From Anaspis maculata (Eukaryota > Arthropoda > Insecta > Coleoptera > Scraptiidae), in NCBI GenBank assembly GCA_949128115.1, contig OX421961.1, positions 106,376,363 to 106,440,362 of the forward strand: a stretch of 64,000 nucleotides of DNA, in the 5' to 3' direction. Within the stretch, counting starts at the first letter, position 1; the number at the start of each line of letters is the position of its first letter. A program made the translations under genes and the position numbers. Positions 46,564 through 58,118 of this stretch are shown piece after piece. The notes under the pieces were generated by a model that worked only from the letters and a program-made list of their open reading frames with translations, was not told the DNA's origin and ran no database searches.

Positions 46564-46966
46564 TTAACTCCCTTGCTGTCTTGGCGACAGGAAGAGGAAA
46601 AACAATGACTTTTTTTGGTTAATGATCATTAAGCACGAACGTAATTAAGTTTCTGCTGTCACCAAGACAGCAAGGGATAAGTTAAATGACGATCAATCAT
46701 TAACCGTGGGTTCCACAAAACATAATACGAGATTAGTTGATTTGCGATTTTTGTTTGTCAATTTGTAGCTGACTGATCAATATAAATTCTGGTTTATCCC
46801 TCAATAATGAAAAGGTGATTGGTCTAGTACAGATTTCAGGTATTTTTTGTCAGTAATCACCTAGCATTCAGCAGAAAAAAGTCCATCAGTTAATCTGCAA
46901 TCAGTCTTGATCGCTGATCATCTTTTTTGTGGAACTGACGGTAAGGTTTCTATAGTGTGTCCAGGG

Positions 46967-47321
46967 TATTCTTGCTTCTCACTTTTCGAAGAATTCGATG
47001 AGAAGTAAAAACATGTTACTTATACATTTGTATACATATGGTATAGGTACGGCGTGAAAATTTTCACTCTGTAAACTGCTAGAGGCCAAAACGTAAAAAA
47101 GAATTTTTGTCTATAGGTAAGTACGAGGGTAAGTAGGTAGGTAGGTTGGTATATTAGTCCGGTAATCAAAAACACCATGAGATAACGGGCCTTACTAGTC
47201 CGCTTTGAAAAACTGTTGGCTTCCTACATCACATAGTTTTGAGAAACAAGCATCTCGAGTACGACGTGGTGAGCGAAATGTGAGAAATGTCTACAGTGCC
47301 GCAAAATGTCTTGGTAAATAC
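46967..47321. other. Short spacer, nothing recognised
   Basis: No gene or bounded repeat was seen. A run of GTAGGTAGGTAGG-type simple sequence lies near 47125. Confidence 0.4.
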
Positions 47322-47493
47322 CAGTGGCGTAACTAGAACTGTCCGGGGAGGGGGGGGGGGGGGTCACGACTGAAAAATATGCGAGAATGCGATATGATTA
47401 AAATTTTGAATAAATACATGAATCAAAAAAAAAGTTTCGAAGGCTAATGGTGAGGGTTTTGACCTCGAACCCCTCCCTCTTGTTACGCCACTG
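47322..47493. mobile_element. Small hAT-like MITE
   Basis: CAGTGGCGTAAC and GTTACGCCACTG are the ends. The eight bases outside, GTAAATAC and GTATATAC, agree at seven positions, as expected for hAT. The middle has a G run (47349-47362). Confidence 0.7.
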
Positions 47494-47924
47494 GTATATA
47501 CAAGCATCTGTTTAGGATGAGAGGTAGGCATGGAGGATGATGAGTCTCTGATATTCAGATGTCTATTGTTGTATGCTTCTGCTTTCTGCTTCTTCTGTCG
47601 GCAAGTTCCAGACGTACGGCTCCTCCGCCAATAATTGTGTGGGTACGTGTCATTCACGCGTCACGACCTCCATCAAGTTTCGTAACAATATTCACATTGT
47701 CGTCAGGTCCGCTGTCGTTGTCTCCGTATGGCTTTCAACTAACCATTTTCAAATTAATTCAGACCCATTCCCCATTCCATATAATGTCGTTATATGGTTG
47801 TTTGGAAGAAGGTGTTCAAAGACGTTTTTTTTGTCTCCAGGCAGACCCATTGGTGTCTGTGCGATAGAAAATGCCTTACATTTGTTTTTAAACGTTTTTA
47901 TTATCCACACCGGAAATGTACCTA

Positions 47925-48205
47925 TTCGCCATGTGCGTTTGCCGAAAAAATGCGAGGAATCGACATCAGCGCTGAAGGTGTCGATTCACGAAACTGAATA
48001 ATGCCTATTTATTCTGTTTCGGTAGCTAGATGTCGCTACTCGACTGAATGCACATGGTGATTCCGCTATGTACGTTCGCCGGGAGGAGTCGACATCAGCG
48101 CTCAAAGTGGTGATTTACGAAACTGAAGGATGCCTCTATTTGTGTGATTTTCGGCTGCGAGATGTCGCTACCCGACTGAATGCACATAGCGGATATTGGT
48201 GCAAT
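47925..48205 (+). repeat. Two tandem units of about 140 bp
   Basis: GAATCGACATCAGCGCT...AAACTGAA...GATGTCGCTACTCGACTGAATGCACAT is repeated with variation at about 47925-48060 and 48061-48205. Each unit has inverted ends (CGCCATGTGC/GCACATGGTG and CCGCTATGT/ACATAGCGG), so two MITE copies may have inserted side by side. Confidence 0.65.
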
Positions 48206-48381
48206 ATTTACAGAAGTGTTGCGCTACTATGGGGAGCGTGCATGACCTTCAGCTATCAAAGCCTAGAGGGCATACGGAGCCCATGGTGGTGAAAATGAGA
48301 ACCACTTGTGGACTGGCAGAGTGGAGGGAATGCTTAGGGTTTCGCATCACGCCAGCGTACTTCTTGTGAATCTAGGCAATA

Positions 48382-48707
48382 GGGTGATTGCATGAAATTC
48401 GTTCACCTGATCACCGGCAGGCAGCGCAAGGATCTACAGTTATGTTTTGACGTTTGTTAGGAATTGCATTGGGGCCATAGACAAGGATTGGGGCACTTAA
48501 CAGGTGTAAGGCATTGTTAGAATGATTAGAAATCACAATCTCGATCTCGTAAACGCCGAACAAACCAGTATGTGAACAAAACACGTAAAAATGACAGTAT
48601 TTAGTGAGGTTAGTCCGGTTGACCTTGACTCCGCATGGATGAAACTTGACAGATGACAATGACACTATTGACATTTTGTCATAAACTCCCTCTACATGCA
48701 ATCACCC
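48382..48707. mobile_element. TA-flanked MITE
   Basis: GGGTGATTGCATG and CATGCAATCACCC are the ends, with TA on both sides (48380-48381, 48708-48709). The unit is 326 bp and non-coding. A one-end relative lies near 10467. Confidence 0.75.
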
Positions 48708-49748
48708 TATATCCACCAAGGCTTCACTTCACGCTCGTGCTCTACGCGGCGCTTCGGGTCTCGCACATAGCCCATAGTGTAGCGAAACCGCTTATTAGAT
48801 ATAATGTGGTCCACACAAGAGAAGCTTGTGTGGACAAGCACAAGAGAAGCAGATGCGGTGGACGGTTTAAACGTTAGGTAAAGGTACTGTACTAAACTTC
48901 TTTGGTTCTACAGCAGGCAAAGTATCACTAGAACAGTTCCATCAAGAGTGAGTGTCAGGTAAAGGAAGGGATGATGCGAATGCCAAAACGCTGATTGGTA
49001 GCTTATGTTTTAGGCGCTATAATTTGAGTTTACGAAAACTACCCGGCAGTCTCTTTGGATTGTTGAAATGATTTCCGGTGACTTACTGGCTTATTAGGAG
49101 GGCACAAAATATCGTTTCTAATGGTCTTTTCCACATGGTCAAGGAGGTTACAAAATATCTTCTCTTCTTCTCTGGTGGTCTTCTTGATGGTCATTTGATC
49201 ATTTGGAATTATTGGGAGCATAGTTTTTTGAGCCACCGACTGGTGTCTTTTAAAAGTCCAATTACTCGCTGATGACACGCTGGTCCATTTCATGGCTCCT
49301 CAACGCCGTTTCGCCGCCATGTTTCCTTGAGATGTTCTAAATTCAATCTGCTGGATTGTTTGTATCTTTGGATAGTTGTTTCACCTTCAATAAACTTCTT
49401 ATAAGATGGTAATTTTTTCTTTCTTGACAATATTTTCTTTTCTTCAGGACCATGTGTGGAATTTGAATACAGATCGGCTCTGCCTCAGTTTCTTTCAAAA
49501 TACAAAATACTTATTATATTAAAATTTTCAAATTCTACTCTATACTCATATCACAGCCGCAGCTATGAGTGTAAGGTCGGTGTATTGCAATTTTATATTT
49601 TGTTTACACTTTGCCCTTGGGAAAAATTTACCGGTGTTAATTAAATGTATTTGTGTTGAGGATGAAAAACTAACTACAATAAAAAAATACAGGGTGTCGC
49701 AAAAAATCTTTTTTTTAGTGGCACCCTGTCTATTACAATTATTATACT

Positions 49749-50196
49749 GGGTGCTTTCCACCTAGACGGTACAAATACCACCAGACGGAACATGTTCCAC
49801 GATTGGGTACACCTAGATGGAAAGCACCGGCATCGTTGACCGACGCGACATCTCTGGTCTGGAGGCGAAAGATGACTATGGCATTCAGAAATAAATAAAT
49901 GGCAGCGTAAATCTTAATCGATCGTACGTTATCCCTGCAGAGAAATAAAATAAAACACGGATGCATGGATGAAACGACACAGAGAGAGACATATGACAAC
50001 GGAGTGCTGGATTACAGCTGACGGTACGTCATTTGTCGCATCCGTTTCCGGTGTGCCTTCCGACGGCACAAAATTTTAGGTGATCCACCGGACGGCACAA
50101 AACCAGGTAAGAACACGTAGATGGAAAGCACCGTTTGGAATCCGCACGTGCGCAAATGGAAGGTGTACCAAACTTGGAGCTAGGTGGAAAGCACCC
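49749..50196. mobile_element. MITE with GGGTGCTTTCCACCTAG ends, ACT duplication
   Basis: GGGTGCTTTCCACCTAGA is matched by the complement of CTAGGTGGAAAGCACCC, and ACT lies outside both ends (49746-49748, 50197-50199). The motif TAGATGGAAAGCACCG is repeated twice more inside (about 49815 and 50120), so the element carries internal copies of its own end. Confidence 0.8.
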
Positions 50197-50646
50197 ACTC
50201 TATACACTGATAGAAAGGACCATCAGATTCCTCCGCTTGAAAAGTAGTCCCGAGCGCTACCCGCGAAATTTAAAATTCCAGTTAGAAAGAGGTGCTTATT
50301 TCCGCTAAATACAGCTAAGTGCTATGGTAATTTTGAATGACATCAGTTTAATACCAATTTTAATGAATGAGAGAATAATTTTTTTGGATGAAGCTGATTT
50401 TATTACACAACACTCACAACAGCCGAGCCGATTAAAAATAACAAACATCATAGAGAAATGGAGGTTAGAAATCGTACGTAAGTGACAAACCCGCTGAATG
50501 TAATGCCATTGGCTTGGCGTAGGAATAATTAGCCCGGGTAAGACTACCAACCGACCAAAACCAATATTGGTTCCAAACGCGCTTATATTGTTACAGTGTT
50601 TGGTGCCTTTGTTTGCTGTAGGTTACATCACTGAAATTCAAAAATA

Positions 50647-50773
50647 GCTATTTACGATACGAGTGTTAAAAGTGACAGGTATTATTTTGTGAGCGGGGAC
50701 GCTTGCGAAACGAGCATTAGCGAGTAGAGCAACCCCGCGAACAAAATAAGACACTTTTAACGCGTGTATCGTA
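50647..50773. repeat. CpG-loop hairpin 3
   Basis: TTTACGATACGAGTGTTAAAAGTG pairs with CACTTTTAACGCGTGTATCGTAC, and GAGCGGGG with CCCCGC, around a loop with GCGAAACGAGCATTAGCGAG. It resembles the CpG-loop hairpins at 42575 and 43752 in design rather than sequence. About 50880-50925 repeats part of one arm. Confidence 0.6.
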
Positions 50774-51954
50774 CAGGATTTTATCTACAATGGTCTTTGA
50801 AATGTTTGGTAAATGTCAGAATTTATTGAAAATATGACAGGAACGCGCAGAATCATCATTTTTTCACGTCGCCCATGACGACGTGCTAAAAGTGACGGGT
50901 ATTATTTAACGCTTGTAGATAAAGTCCGTTATATCGCTAAACAGACTATAGATTATTATTATGTATGACAAATGTATGCAATTATCCAAAGCTGCTGTTC
51001 AATAAATATACAAATATACAAATTCCAGAGAATCATTGTTCCCAATTTTGAAATCGGCGGAAAAAATTGTCCAGAAAATGTTTTTCTCCTACAAGCTATT
51101 GCAAAAAAGAAAACAACTTCCATAAACTTCTTTTGACGAGTAACCGCTTTTGACCGTAAGGGTCTGGCCACACATACGCTCCACTCACACCACACTCACA
51201 CCACGCTCACGCTCCGCTCCAAATTCAAAAGTGCTATTTTACATAGGATTTGGCTAATGTGTTCACACATGCGCTCACGCCACACTCACGCTCCACTCCA
51301 AGGACGCTCATTTTTTGGGTGGCCACACATGCGCTCCAACGAAATCCACCCGCGCTCAAAATACGGCATGGAAAGTTCACGCTCTCTCTTAAATAGCCAT
51401 AGCTCGAAGGCCGTAAGCGATACGGCAGTGATTTTTTCACTGTTGCTCAAGTAAAACCCGCCTATAATTTCTGTATAAATTTTTTTCTATTCACTCATGT
51501 AGTTTCTGAAATACATATCATCAAACATGAAGATCGCACCACGAAAGTTTTTCGGCATAAAGAGCACCGCGCTCAAACCGCTGGAGCGCCGCGATCAAAT
51601 TCCGCACGCTTTGACATGAATTCCGATAGCTCGAAGACCGTGAGCAATACAGCAGTGATTTTTTTACTGGTGCATGAGCCAAACCCGCCGATTCGTTCTG
51701 TATCAATCGTTTTCCATTTACTTATGTAGTTTTTGGGATATATCAACATACATGAAGGTCGCACAAAAAAGTTTTGCCGCAAAACAGAAAAACTTCAGCA
51801 TGCGGGGACCGTCATTAAATTTTCAAAATAAGTACATACATATGCGAGAACTAAGAAAGAAAAAACTCGAAATAAATTTTGAGAACTGGAATCACTCAAA
51901 TCGGACGATCCGTTGGCGAGATAGAATTTTTTTAAGTTGAAGGTAAGTTGAAAC

Positions 51955-52446
51955 TAGGGTTACCATACGTCCGGATTTACCCGGACTTGTTTGGGTTTTT
52001 GAGGCGTCCGGGGAAGTCCGGCCGGAAAAGTTGATAGCGTCCGGGAAAATGAAATCATATGATCGCCTATCGGATAACGCATGCCGCATACCGCCATACC
52101 CAACAGCTGATTTTGTTGTTTCGAATTTGGCGCATCGTGTTGCGCGCAGTGACTCAAGGACGTCTCAGTGACTTTCAGCAGTCGTACCACCATAACCGAT
52201 AATGATCAAGTCGGCAAAGCAAATCCTCAATTTATTTCTTATTTTGATCTTCCGATCCTTGTGGCACGATTTCTTTTGCTAACTTGCTAACCTTGCAGTT
52301 TGTCTCGAAATTTCATAAAAAAGTGAAAAAAATAAAAAAAGTCATGCTCGAGGGTGCTCTGTGCACCTACCTAAAAATGTCCGGATTTTGTCCGGATTTT
52401 GAGAATTTATTGTCCTGGAAACTAAGAAAGGCTTATGGTAACCCTA
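51955..52446. mobile_element. hAT-type MITE in left palindrome arm
   Basis: TAGGGTTACCATA on the left and TATGGTAACCCTA on the right are the ends. GTTGAAAC flanks both sides exactly (51947-51954, 52447-52454), the eight-base duplication of hAT elements. The body has repeated GTCCGG motifs. Its mirror copy is at 56242-56741. Confidence 0.88.
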
Positions 52447-52673
52447 GTTGAAACTGAAAAATCGACATCTCCGAATTCCGGGCAAAATGAGCTTTTGGGT
52501 AGAACATGTTTATAAGTGGCCAAATTTGTGCCAGGTTGGTCCTAAAGGATCTCCTCCACGACATATCAAAAGTCCTCGAGAATCCCGTGTCTGTTTGTCT
52601 ACTTTTTACGGCCTTTTAACCCTAAGTAAGAATATTACGTACTTTATAACATGATTCAAAACCAAGTGATGTG

Positions 52674-52752
52674 AGCAAGCTTCATGGCACAGTGGGAGAG
52701 CCTTTGCTAACCAGTCGGAAGGTCGGGGGGTCGAATCCCGTCAAGGGCAACT
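52674..52752 (+). repeat. tRNA-like sequence with pol III boxes
   Basis: ATGGCACAGTGGGAGAGC resembles an A box and GGGTCGAATCCC a B box, followed by a T run. The acceptor strands do not pair, so it is a SINE head or pseudo-tRNA. The right palindrome arm has the same sequence inverted near 55936-56014. Confidence 0.5.
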
Positions 52753-53749
52753 CTTTTTTTGACGGAATTGATACTTACCTTTTCAAAAAGTCGTACAAAA
52801 TTGAATCCTACTCAATTCTAATCATATCTTACTGTTTCGCAAGTACTGTGAGTACGATCGCGCGAATTTTGAGTTTTTCTCCCTAGAAAAAAAATGCAGA
52901 TTTCTAACTTTTCATCTCCCGAATAGATTTTCACCATTTTTTTTTGAGGAAACAAAATCAAGAACATTTTCCGACAATTTCAGTGGAAATCTGTCCAATT
53001 TTCCGAGAGTTTTCCACTTGAAAACGCATAATCTTTCATATTATGCAGTGCAAATCCATTGTACGAATTCCGGGCTGGTTCGCCCTGCCTGACTGAAACA
53101 TCGGGGTTGCCTTGGTCTGATAATGACACCACCGGCCTCGGTCGTTATGGATACGAGTGTTTGGGGTTTGAATCAACAAGTTTTTTCCGAGAGTCTCTCA
53201 AAACGTTTAAAAAAAGCTACGTACACGAGGTAAGTAGAGATTTATTTATATATTTATTTGTTAAACAATATCTACACATGTTACCTCGTAGTGTCTACCT
53301 ATACCCAGTTTTTTTGACGAATGCAGTGAATAATTGAATAAATAAGTAAATGTGTAATTGAAATATTGCTTCCGATTTTCACAATTTTTGCTCGGGAAGC
53401 TGCTAGACTTCAAAAAAACGAGCGATAATGCAGCAATTGACACAACAATCGTAGAATGATTTGTATAGGAAGATACGTACGGGGCAGAAAGTAATTAATT
53501 AGTCCTTCCAACTATTGCTAGTCCGGCGGCTTAAAACCATATTTATATGAAATTTTTGAGGGATGGAGCCGTTCTCAATTTTCACCAGGGGGGAGGGGGG
53601 CGGAGGACGTGGTTGTTCTAGCGCTTTGTGTCATAACAGATTTTTCATGTGGTGTAAGGTATGTACGTGTAGGTAGGTACCTCTTTCTTCTCTTGGGAGG
53701 GGGGGGGGGGAGGGAGGTGACTGGGGGCTCGCTCAAATAGATAGGTATA

Positions 53750-54337
53750 CAGGGTGTTTCAGGGATGATAGCAAAAAATTTAACTGTGCGGGTAGATCTC
53801 GTCAAAATATGGCGAAAACCTATACACCATTTTGCAAAGTTCGGCCTAATGACGAAGATACAGACCTCCAAAGTTCTTTTTTTTTCGGATTTCAAAAATT
53901 TGTAACTCAGGAACGTTTTGACAAATTTAGCTTCGATTCAGCAAAGGCTGGTTTGTGATAATAATCTATCAACCTGCCAAATTTGGAAGGAATCCAACCA
54001 GTGAAGTAGGAGTTATGAGGGTCAATAATTTAGAAGCATCCGAAGAAAAGTTGACTTGAGGTGACCCCTCATAATTTCTACGCCACTGATTGGATTCTCT
54101 CCAAATTTGGCAGGTTGATAGATGATTATGACAAACCAGCTTATGCTGAATCGAAGCTAAATTTGTCAAAACGTTCCTGAGTTACAAATTTTTGAAATCC
54201 GAAAAAAAAAGAACTTTGGAGGTCTGTATCTTCGTCATTAGGCCGAACTTTGCAAAATGGTGTATAGGTTTTCGCCATATTTTGACGAGATCTACCCGCA
54301 CAGTTAAATTTTTTGCTATCATCCCTGAAACACCCTG
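53750..54337. mobile_element. CAGGGTG foldback element at the palindrome centre
   Basis: CAGGGTGTTTCAGGGATGAT opens the left arm and its complement closes the right; TA lies on both sides. Internal ATTTGGCAGGTTGATAG-type arms pair around a short centre near 54040. A free-standing relative with the same ends and arms is at 61754-62335, so this element existed independently of the large palindrome. Confidence 0.85.
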
Positions 54338-54856
54338 TATACCTATCTATTTGAGCGAGCCCCCAGTCACCTCCCTCCCCCCCCCCCCTCCCAAGAGAAG
54401 AAAGAGGTACCTACCTACACGTACATACCTTACACCACATGAAAAATCTGTTATGACACAAAGCGCTAGAACAACCACGTCCTCCGCCCCCCTCCCCCCT
54501 GGTGAAAATTGAGAACGGCTCCATCCCTCAAAAATTTCATATAAATACGGTTTTAAGCCGCCGGACTAGCAATAGTTGAAAGGACTAATTAATTACTTTC
54601 TGCCCCGTACGTATCTTCCTATACAAATCATTCTACGATTGTTGTGTCAATTGCTGCATTATCGCTCGTTTTTTTGAAGTCTAGCAGCTTCCCGAGCAAA
54701 AATTGTGAAAATCGGAAGCAATATTTCAATTACACATTTACTTATTTATTCAATTATTCACTGCATTCGTCAAAAAAACTGGGTATAGGTAGACACTACG
54801 AGGTAACATGTGTAGATATTGTTTAACAAATAAATATATAAATAAATCTCTACTTA

Positions 54857-55455
54857 TATGCCGATCACGTTTTAAATTCAGCAGAAATTAAAACGCGGTT
54901 GGCCATGTTCCCTAGGGTGTAACGGACGCTGACAGACCAAGTTTCGTGAAAACGGGCTTTTTGTGGCGAAGTCCAGTGAGGTTAGGAAATTTTGACATGA
55001 AATGCCAATTCTGGCGTCTCCTTGCATCATATTCCGCTACAGTGTTGCCTTGGCTGTTATGACTGTTATCTTGTCAGAATGGCAGGTAAGTGACAGAGTG
55101 CCGAGCCGTTCTAGGTTTTAGACACTAGGCCTTCATTTCTGACCATACATTTGAACAGTTTTCTCAACCTAGTATATAATATGATGGTATATTATGATTC
55201 ACTATTTTATTCAAAAAAAACTGTTCACCAGTCGCCCATTTAAACTGGAGAAAGTCTACCAAAATCAAGACGTCTTGAGCGTTCATATACAATCTTGCAA
55301 CAGCGGTGTACTCGATTGACAATACGAATTCAAGGTCATCTGGGGAAATATTGATCCAACATTACAAATTTGAGCATCCCCAAATATCGCAAAATTGCCA
55401 ACTTGGCGTGCAAAAATTACCGTTCTAGTGCTGAATTTAAAAGCTGATCGGCATA
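54857..55455. mobile_element. 599-bp MITE present only in the right arm
   Basis: TATGCCGATCA and TGATCGGCATA are the ends and TA is duplicated (54855-54856, 55456-55457). The matching place in the left arm (near 53232) has a single TA and no insert, giving a precise empty site. Both end regions match those of the split copy at 34522-42552. Confidence 0.88.
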
Positions 55456-56241
55456 TACCTCGTGTACGTAGCTTTTTTTAAACGTTTTGAGAGACTCTCG
55501 GAAAAAACTTGTTGATTCAAACCCCAAACACTCGTATCCATAACGACCGAGGCCGGTGGTGTCATTATCAGACCAAGGCAACCCCGATGTTTCAGTCAGG
55601 CAGGGCGAACCAGCCCGGAATTCGTACAATGGATTTGCACTGCATAATATGAAAGATTATGCGTTTTCAAGTGGAAAACTCTCGGAAAAATGGACAGATT
55701 TCCACTGAAATTGTCGGAAAATGTTCTTGATTTTGTTTCCTCAAAAAAAAATGGTGAAAATCTATTCGGGAGATGAAAAGTTAGAAATCTGCATTTTTTT
55801 TCTAGGGAGAAAAACTCAAAATTCGCGCGATCGTACTCACAGTACTTGCGAAACAGTAAGATATGATTAGAATTGAGTAGGATTCAATTTTGTACGACTT
55901 TTTGAAAAGGTAAGTATCAATTCCGTCAAAAAAAGAGTTGCCCTTGACGGGATTCGACCCCCCGACCTTCCGACTGGTTAGCAAAGGCTCTCCCACTGTG
56001 CCATGAAGCTTGCTCACATCACTTGGTTTTGAATCATGTTATAAAGTACGTAATATTCTTACTTAGGGTTAAAAGGCCGTAAAAAGTAGACAAACAGACA
56101 CGGGATTCTCGAGGACTTTTGATATGTCGTGGAGGAGATCCTTTAGGACCAACCTGGCACAAATTTGGCCACTTATAAACATGTTCTACCCAAAAGCTCA
56201 TTTTGCCTGGAATTCGGAGATGTCGATTTTTCAGTTTCAAC

Positions 56242-56741
56242 TAGGGTTACCATAAGCCTTTCTTAGTTTCCAGGACAATAAATTCTCAAAATCCGGACAA
56301 AATCCGGACATTTTTAGGTAGGTGCACAGAGCACCCTCGAGCATGACTTTTTTTATTTTTTTATTTTTTTCACTTTTTTATGAAATTTCGAGACAAACTG
56401 CAAGGTTAGCAAGTTAGCAAAAGAAATCGTGCCACAAGGATCGGAAGATCAAAATAAGAAATAAATTGAGGATTTGCTTTGCCGACTTGATCATTATCGG
56501 TTATGGTGGTACGACTGCTGAAAGTCACTGAGACGTCCTTGAGTCACTGCGCGCAACACGATGCGCCAAATTCGAAACAACAAAATCAGCTGTTGGGTAT
56601 GGCGGTATGCGGCATGCGTTATCCGATAGGCGATCATATGATTTCATTTTCCCGGACGCTATCAACTTTTCCGGCCGGACTTCCCCGGACGCCTCAAAAA
56701 CCCAAACAAGTCCGGGTAAATCCGGACGTATGGTAACCCTA
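56242..56741. mobile_element. hAT-type MITE in right palindrome arm
   Basis: Mirror copy of 51955-52446, with the same ends and the same eight-base duplication read on the other strand (GTTTCAAC at 56234-56241 and 56742-56749). It was present before the arms were duplicated. Confidence 0.88.
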
Positions 56742-57462
56742 GTTTCAACTTACCTTCAACTTAAAAAAATTCTATCTCGCCAACGGATCGTCCGATTTGA
56801 GTGATTCCAGTTCTCAAAATTTATTTCGAGTTTTTTCTTTCTTAGTTCTCGCATATGTATGTACTTATTTTGAAAATTTAATGACGGTCCCCGCATGCTG
56901 AAGTTTTTCTGTTTTGCGGCAAAACTTTTTTGTGCGACCTTCATGTATGTTGATATATCCCAAAAACTACATAAGTAAATGGAAAACGATTGATACAGAA
57001 CGAATCGGCGGGTTTGGCTCATGCACCAGTAAAAAAATCACTGCTGTATCGCTCACGGTCTTCGAGCTATCGGAATTCATGTCAAAGCGTGCGGAATTTG
57101 ACCGCGGCGCTCCAGCGGTTTGAGCGCGGTGCTCTTTATGCCGAAAAACTTTCGTGGCGCGATCTTCATGTTTGATGATATGTATTTCAGAAACTACATG
57201 AGTGAATAGAAAAAAATTTATACAGAAATTATAGGCGGGTTTTACTTGAGCAACAGTGAAAAAATCACTGCCGTATCGCTTACGGCCTTCGAGCTATGGC
57301 TATTTAAGAGAGAGCGTGAACTTTCCATGCCGTATTTTGAGCGCGGGTGGATTTCGTTGGAGCGCATGTGTGGCCACCCCCAGGATTTGAGCGTCCCTGG
57401 ATCGGAGCGTGAGTGTGGTGTGAGTGTGGCGTGAGTGGAGCGTATGTGTGGCCAGACCCTAA

Positions 57463-57613
57463 GTGCGTAATTAGGGACTGTTGAGTAAAACTTGATATTG
57501 ATGATGTCCTTCGGTTCAAATAAATGTGGAACATCAAAGTAGAAAGTAACATTATTGTCTTTCATGCCCACGTCCACATGCCGCACTAATCGCTGGATGA
57601 CACAACTGTCCAT
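57463..57613 (-). CDS. Unrecognised open frame next to the palindrome
   Basis: From an ATG at 57613 the - strand reads MDSCVIQRLVRHVDVG, then NNVTFYFDVPHLFEPKD and IINIKFYSTVPNYAL up to the TAA target site. Composition is protein-like (mixed charges, alternating hydrophobic residues), and the frame is open for about 13 codons upstream of the ATG as well. I do not recognise it. If the palindrome is removed at its TAA, the frame continues into the left flank (51156 leftwards) for about 20 more codons before a stop at 51091-51089. It could be an exon broken by the insertion or a chance frame. Confidence 0.3.
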
Positions 57614-57663
57614 AAACAATAATGACCCACACGCATCCTGCGGAACTGCAAACGCACGCGGTC

Positions 57664-58118
57664 ACCTCTCGTATCGGCCTCACTCCTCACTCTAACCAAT
57701 AATAATTAATAACCATTTAATTTGGCTCTCGCACACACATACAGCGGGTCCACACACTCCACACTCCGTCCAAGTCCAGCAGGGAATGCGATATCGAATC
57801 GCAAATGACACCCCTCCTCGAAACTGGCTTCCGCGGGCTTGCGCGACTTCTTCAAAGGGGGTTTGGCCCTCTCGGTGCTCTCGCACAATTTCAGACGTCG
57901 GCAGTTTTAGTTTAGTTCAGCCCCGGCGTCCGCGGCGTCGATGCGGCGTCGTCTCTTCTACTCTCCACACCGTCGGTTACGCGATCGCGTTCTCCAGCAG
58001 TAAGTGTTCTTCGACTATACACGACCAATAAGTATATCTCACACACCTCTGGATCCGAAACTTACTCTCTCATCTGAACGTCTTCTTCCGCGGCTGGTGC
58101 TCTAGGTGTTTCGCAAAA
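57664..58118 (+). promoter_or_regulatory. 5' region of the Na+/Ca2+ exchanger gene
   Basis: Sequence upstream of the exchanger start is GC- and CpG-rich from about 57770. A possible donor (CAGCA then GTAAGTG, intron from 58000) suggests a non-coding first exon, but the matching acceptor is not certain. The frame is open upstream of the ATG without an earlier in-frame ATG nearby. Confidence 0.4.

Larger units (their letters stand above)
44749..46966. mobile_element. TA-flanked inverted-repeat element interrupted by piggyBac
   Basis: CCCTACGGACACACTAGAAA on the left pairs imperfectly with the complement of the right end (TTTCTATAGTGTGTCCAGGG), with TA on both sides. Inside are further inverted repeats: ATGATCATTAACGG and GATCGTCATTTAAC recur on both sides of the piggyBac insertion, and CCCTTGCTGTCTTGG pairs with CCAAGACAGCAAGGG at 46571-46676. 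The piggyBac copy at 44800-46563 was inserted later, in the left arm. Confidence 0.6.
51160..57459. mobile_element. 6.3-kb palindrome flanked by TAA
   Basis: Left arm 51160-about 54040 and right arm about 54048-57459 are near-identical inverted copies. The ends GGGTCTGGCCACACATACG and its complement are flanked by TAA on both sides (51157-51159, 57460-57462), so the whole may have moved as one unit or grown from one. The centre is a foldback MITE (53750-54337). Both arms carry a hAT-type MITE, a tRNA-like sequence and the same short frames. Differences: a few base changes, more divergence in the outer 150 bases, and a 599-bp MITE only in the right arm. No transposase was found. Confidence 0.8.

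Noticed and set aside
47559..48292. Overlapping open frames of 102-142 codons
   Set aside because: They overlap in several frames across tandem MITE-like units and match no family.
52674..52752. Functional tRNA gene
   Set aside because: A and B boxes are present but the acceptor arms do not pair and the sequence is duplicated within the palindrome.
53575..54512. Two identical 106-codon frames facing each other
   Set aside because: They are the two arms of the foldback element and large palindrome, not a gene pair.
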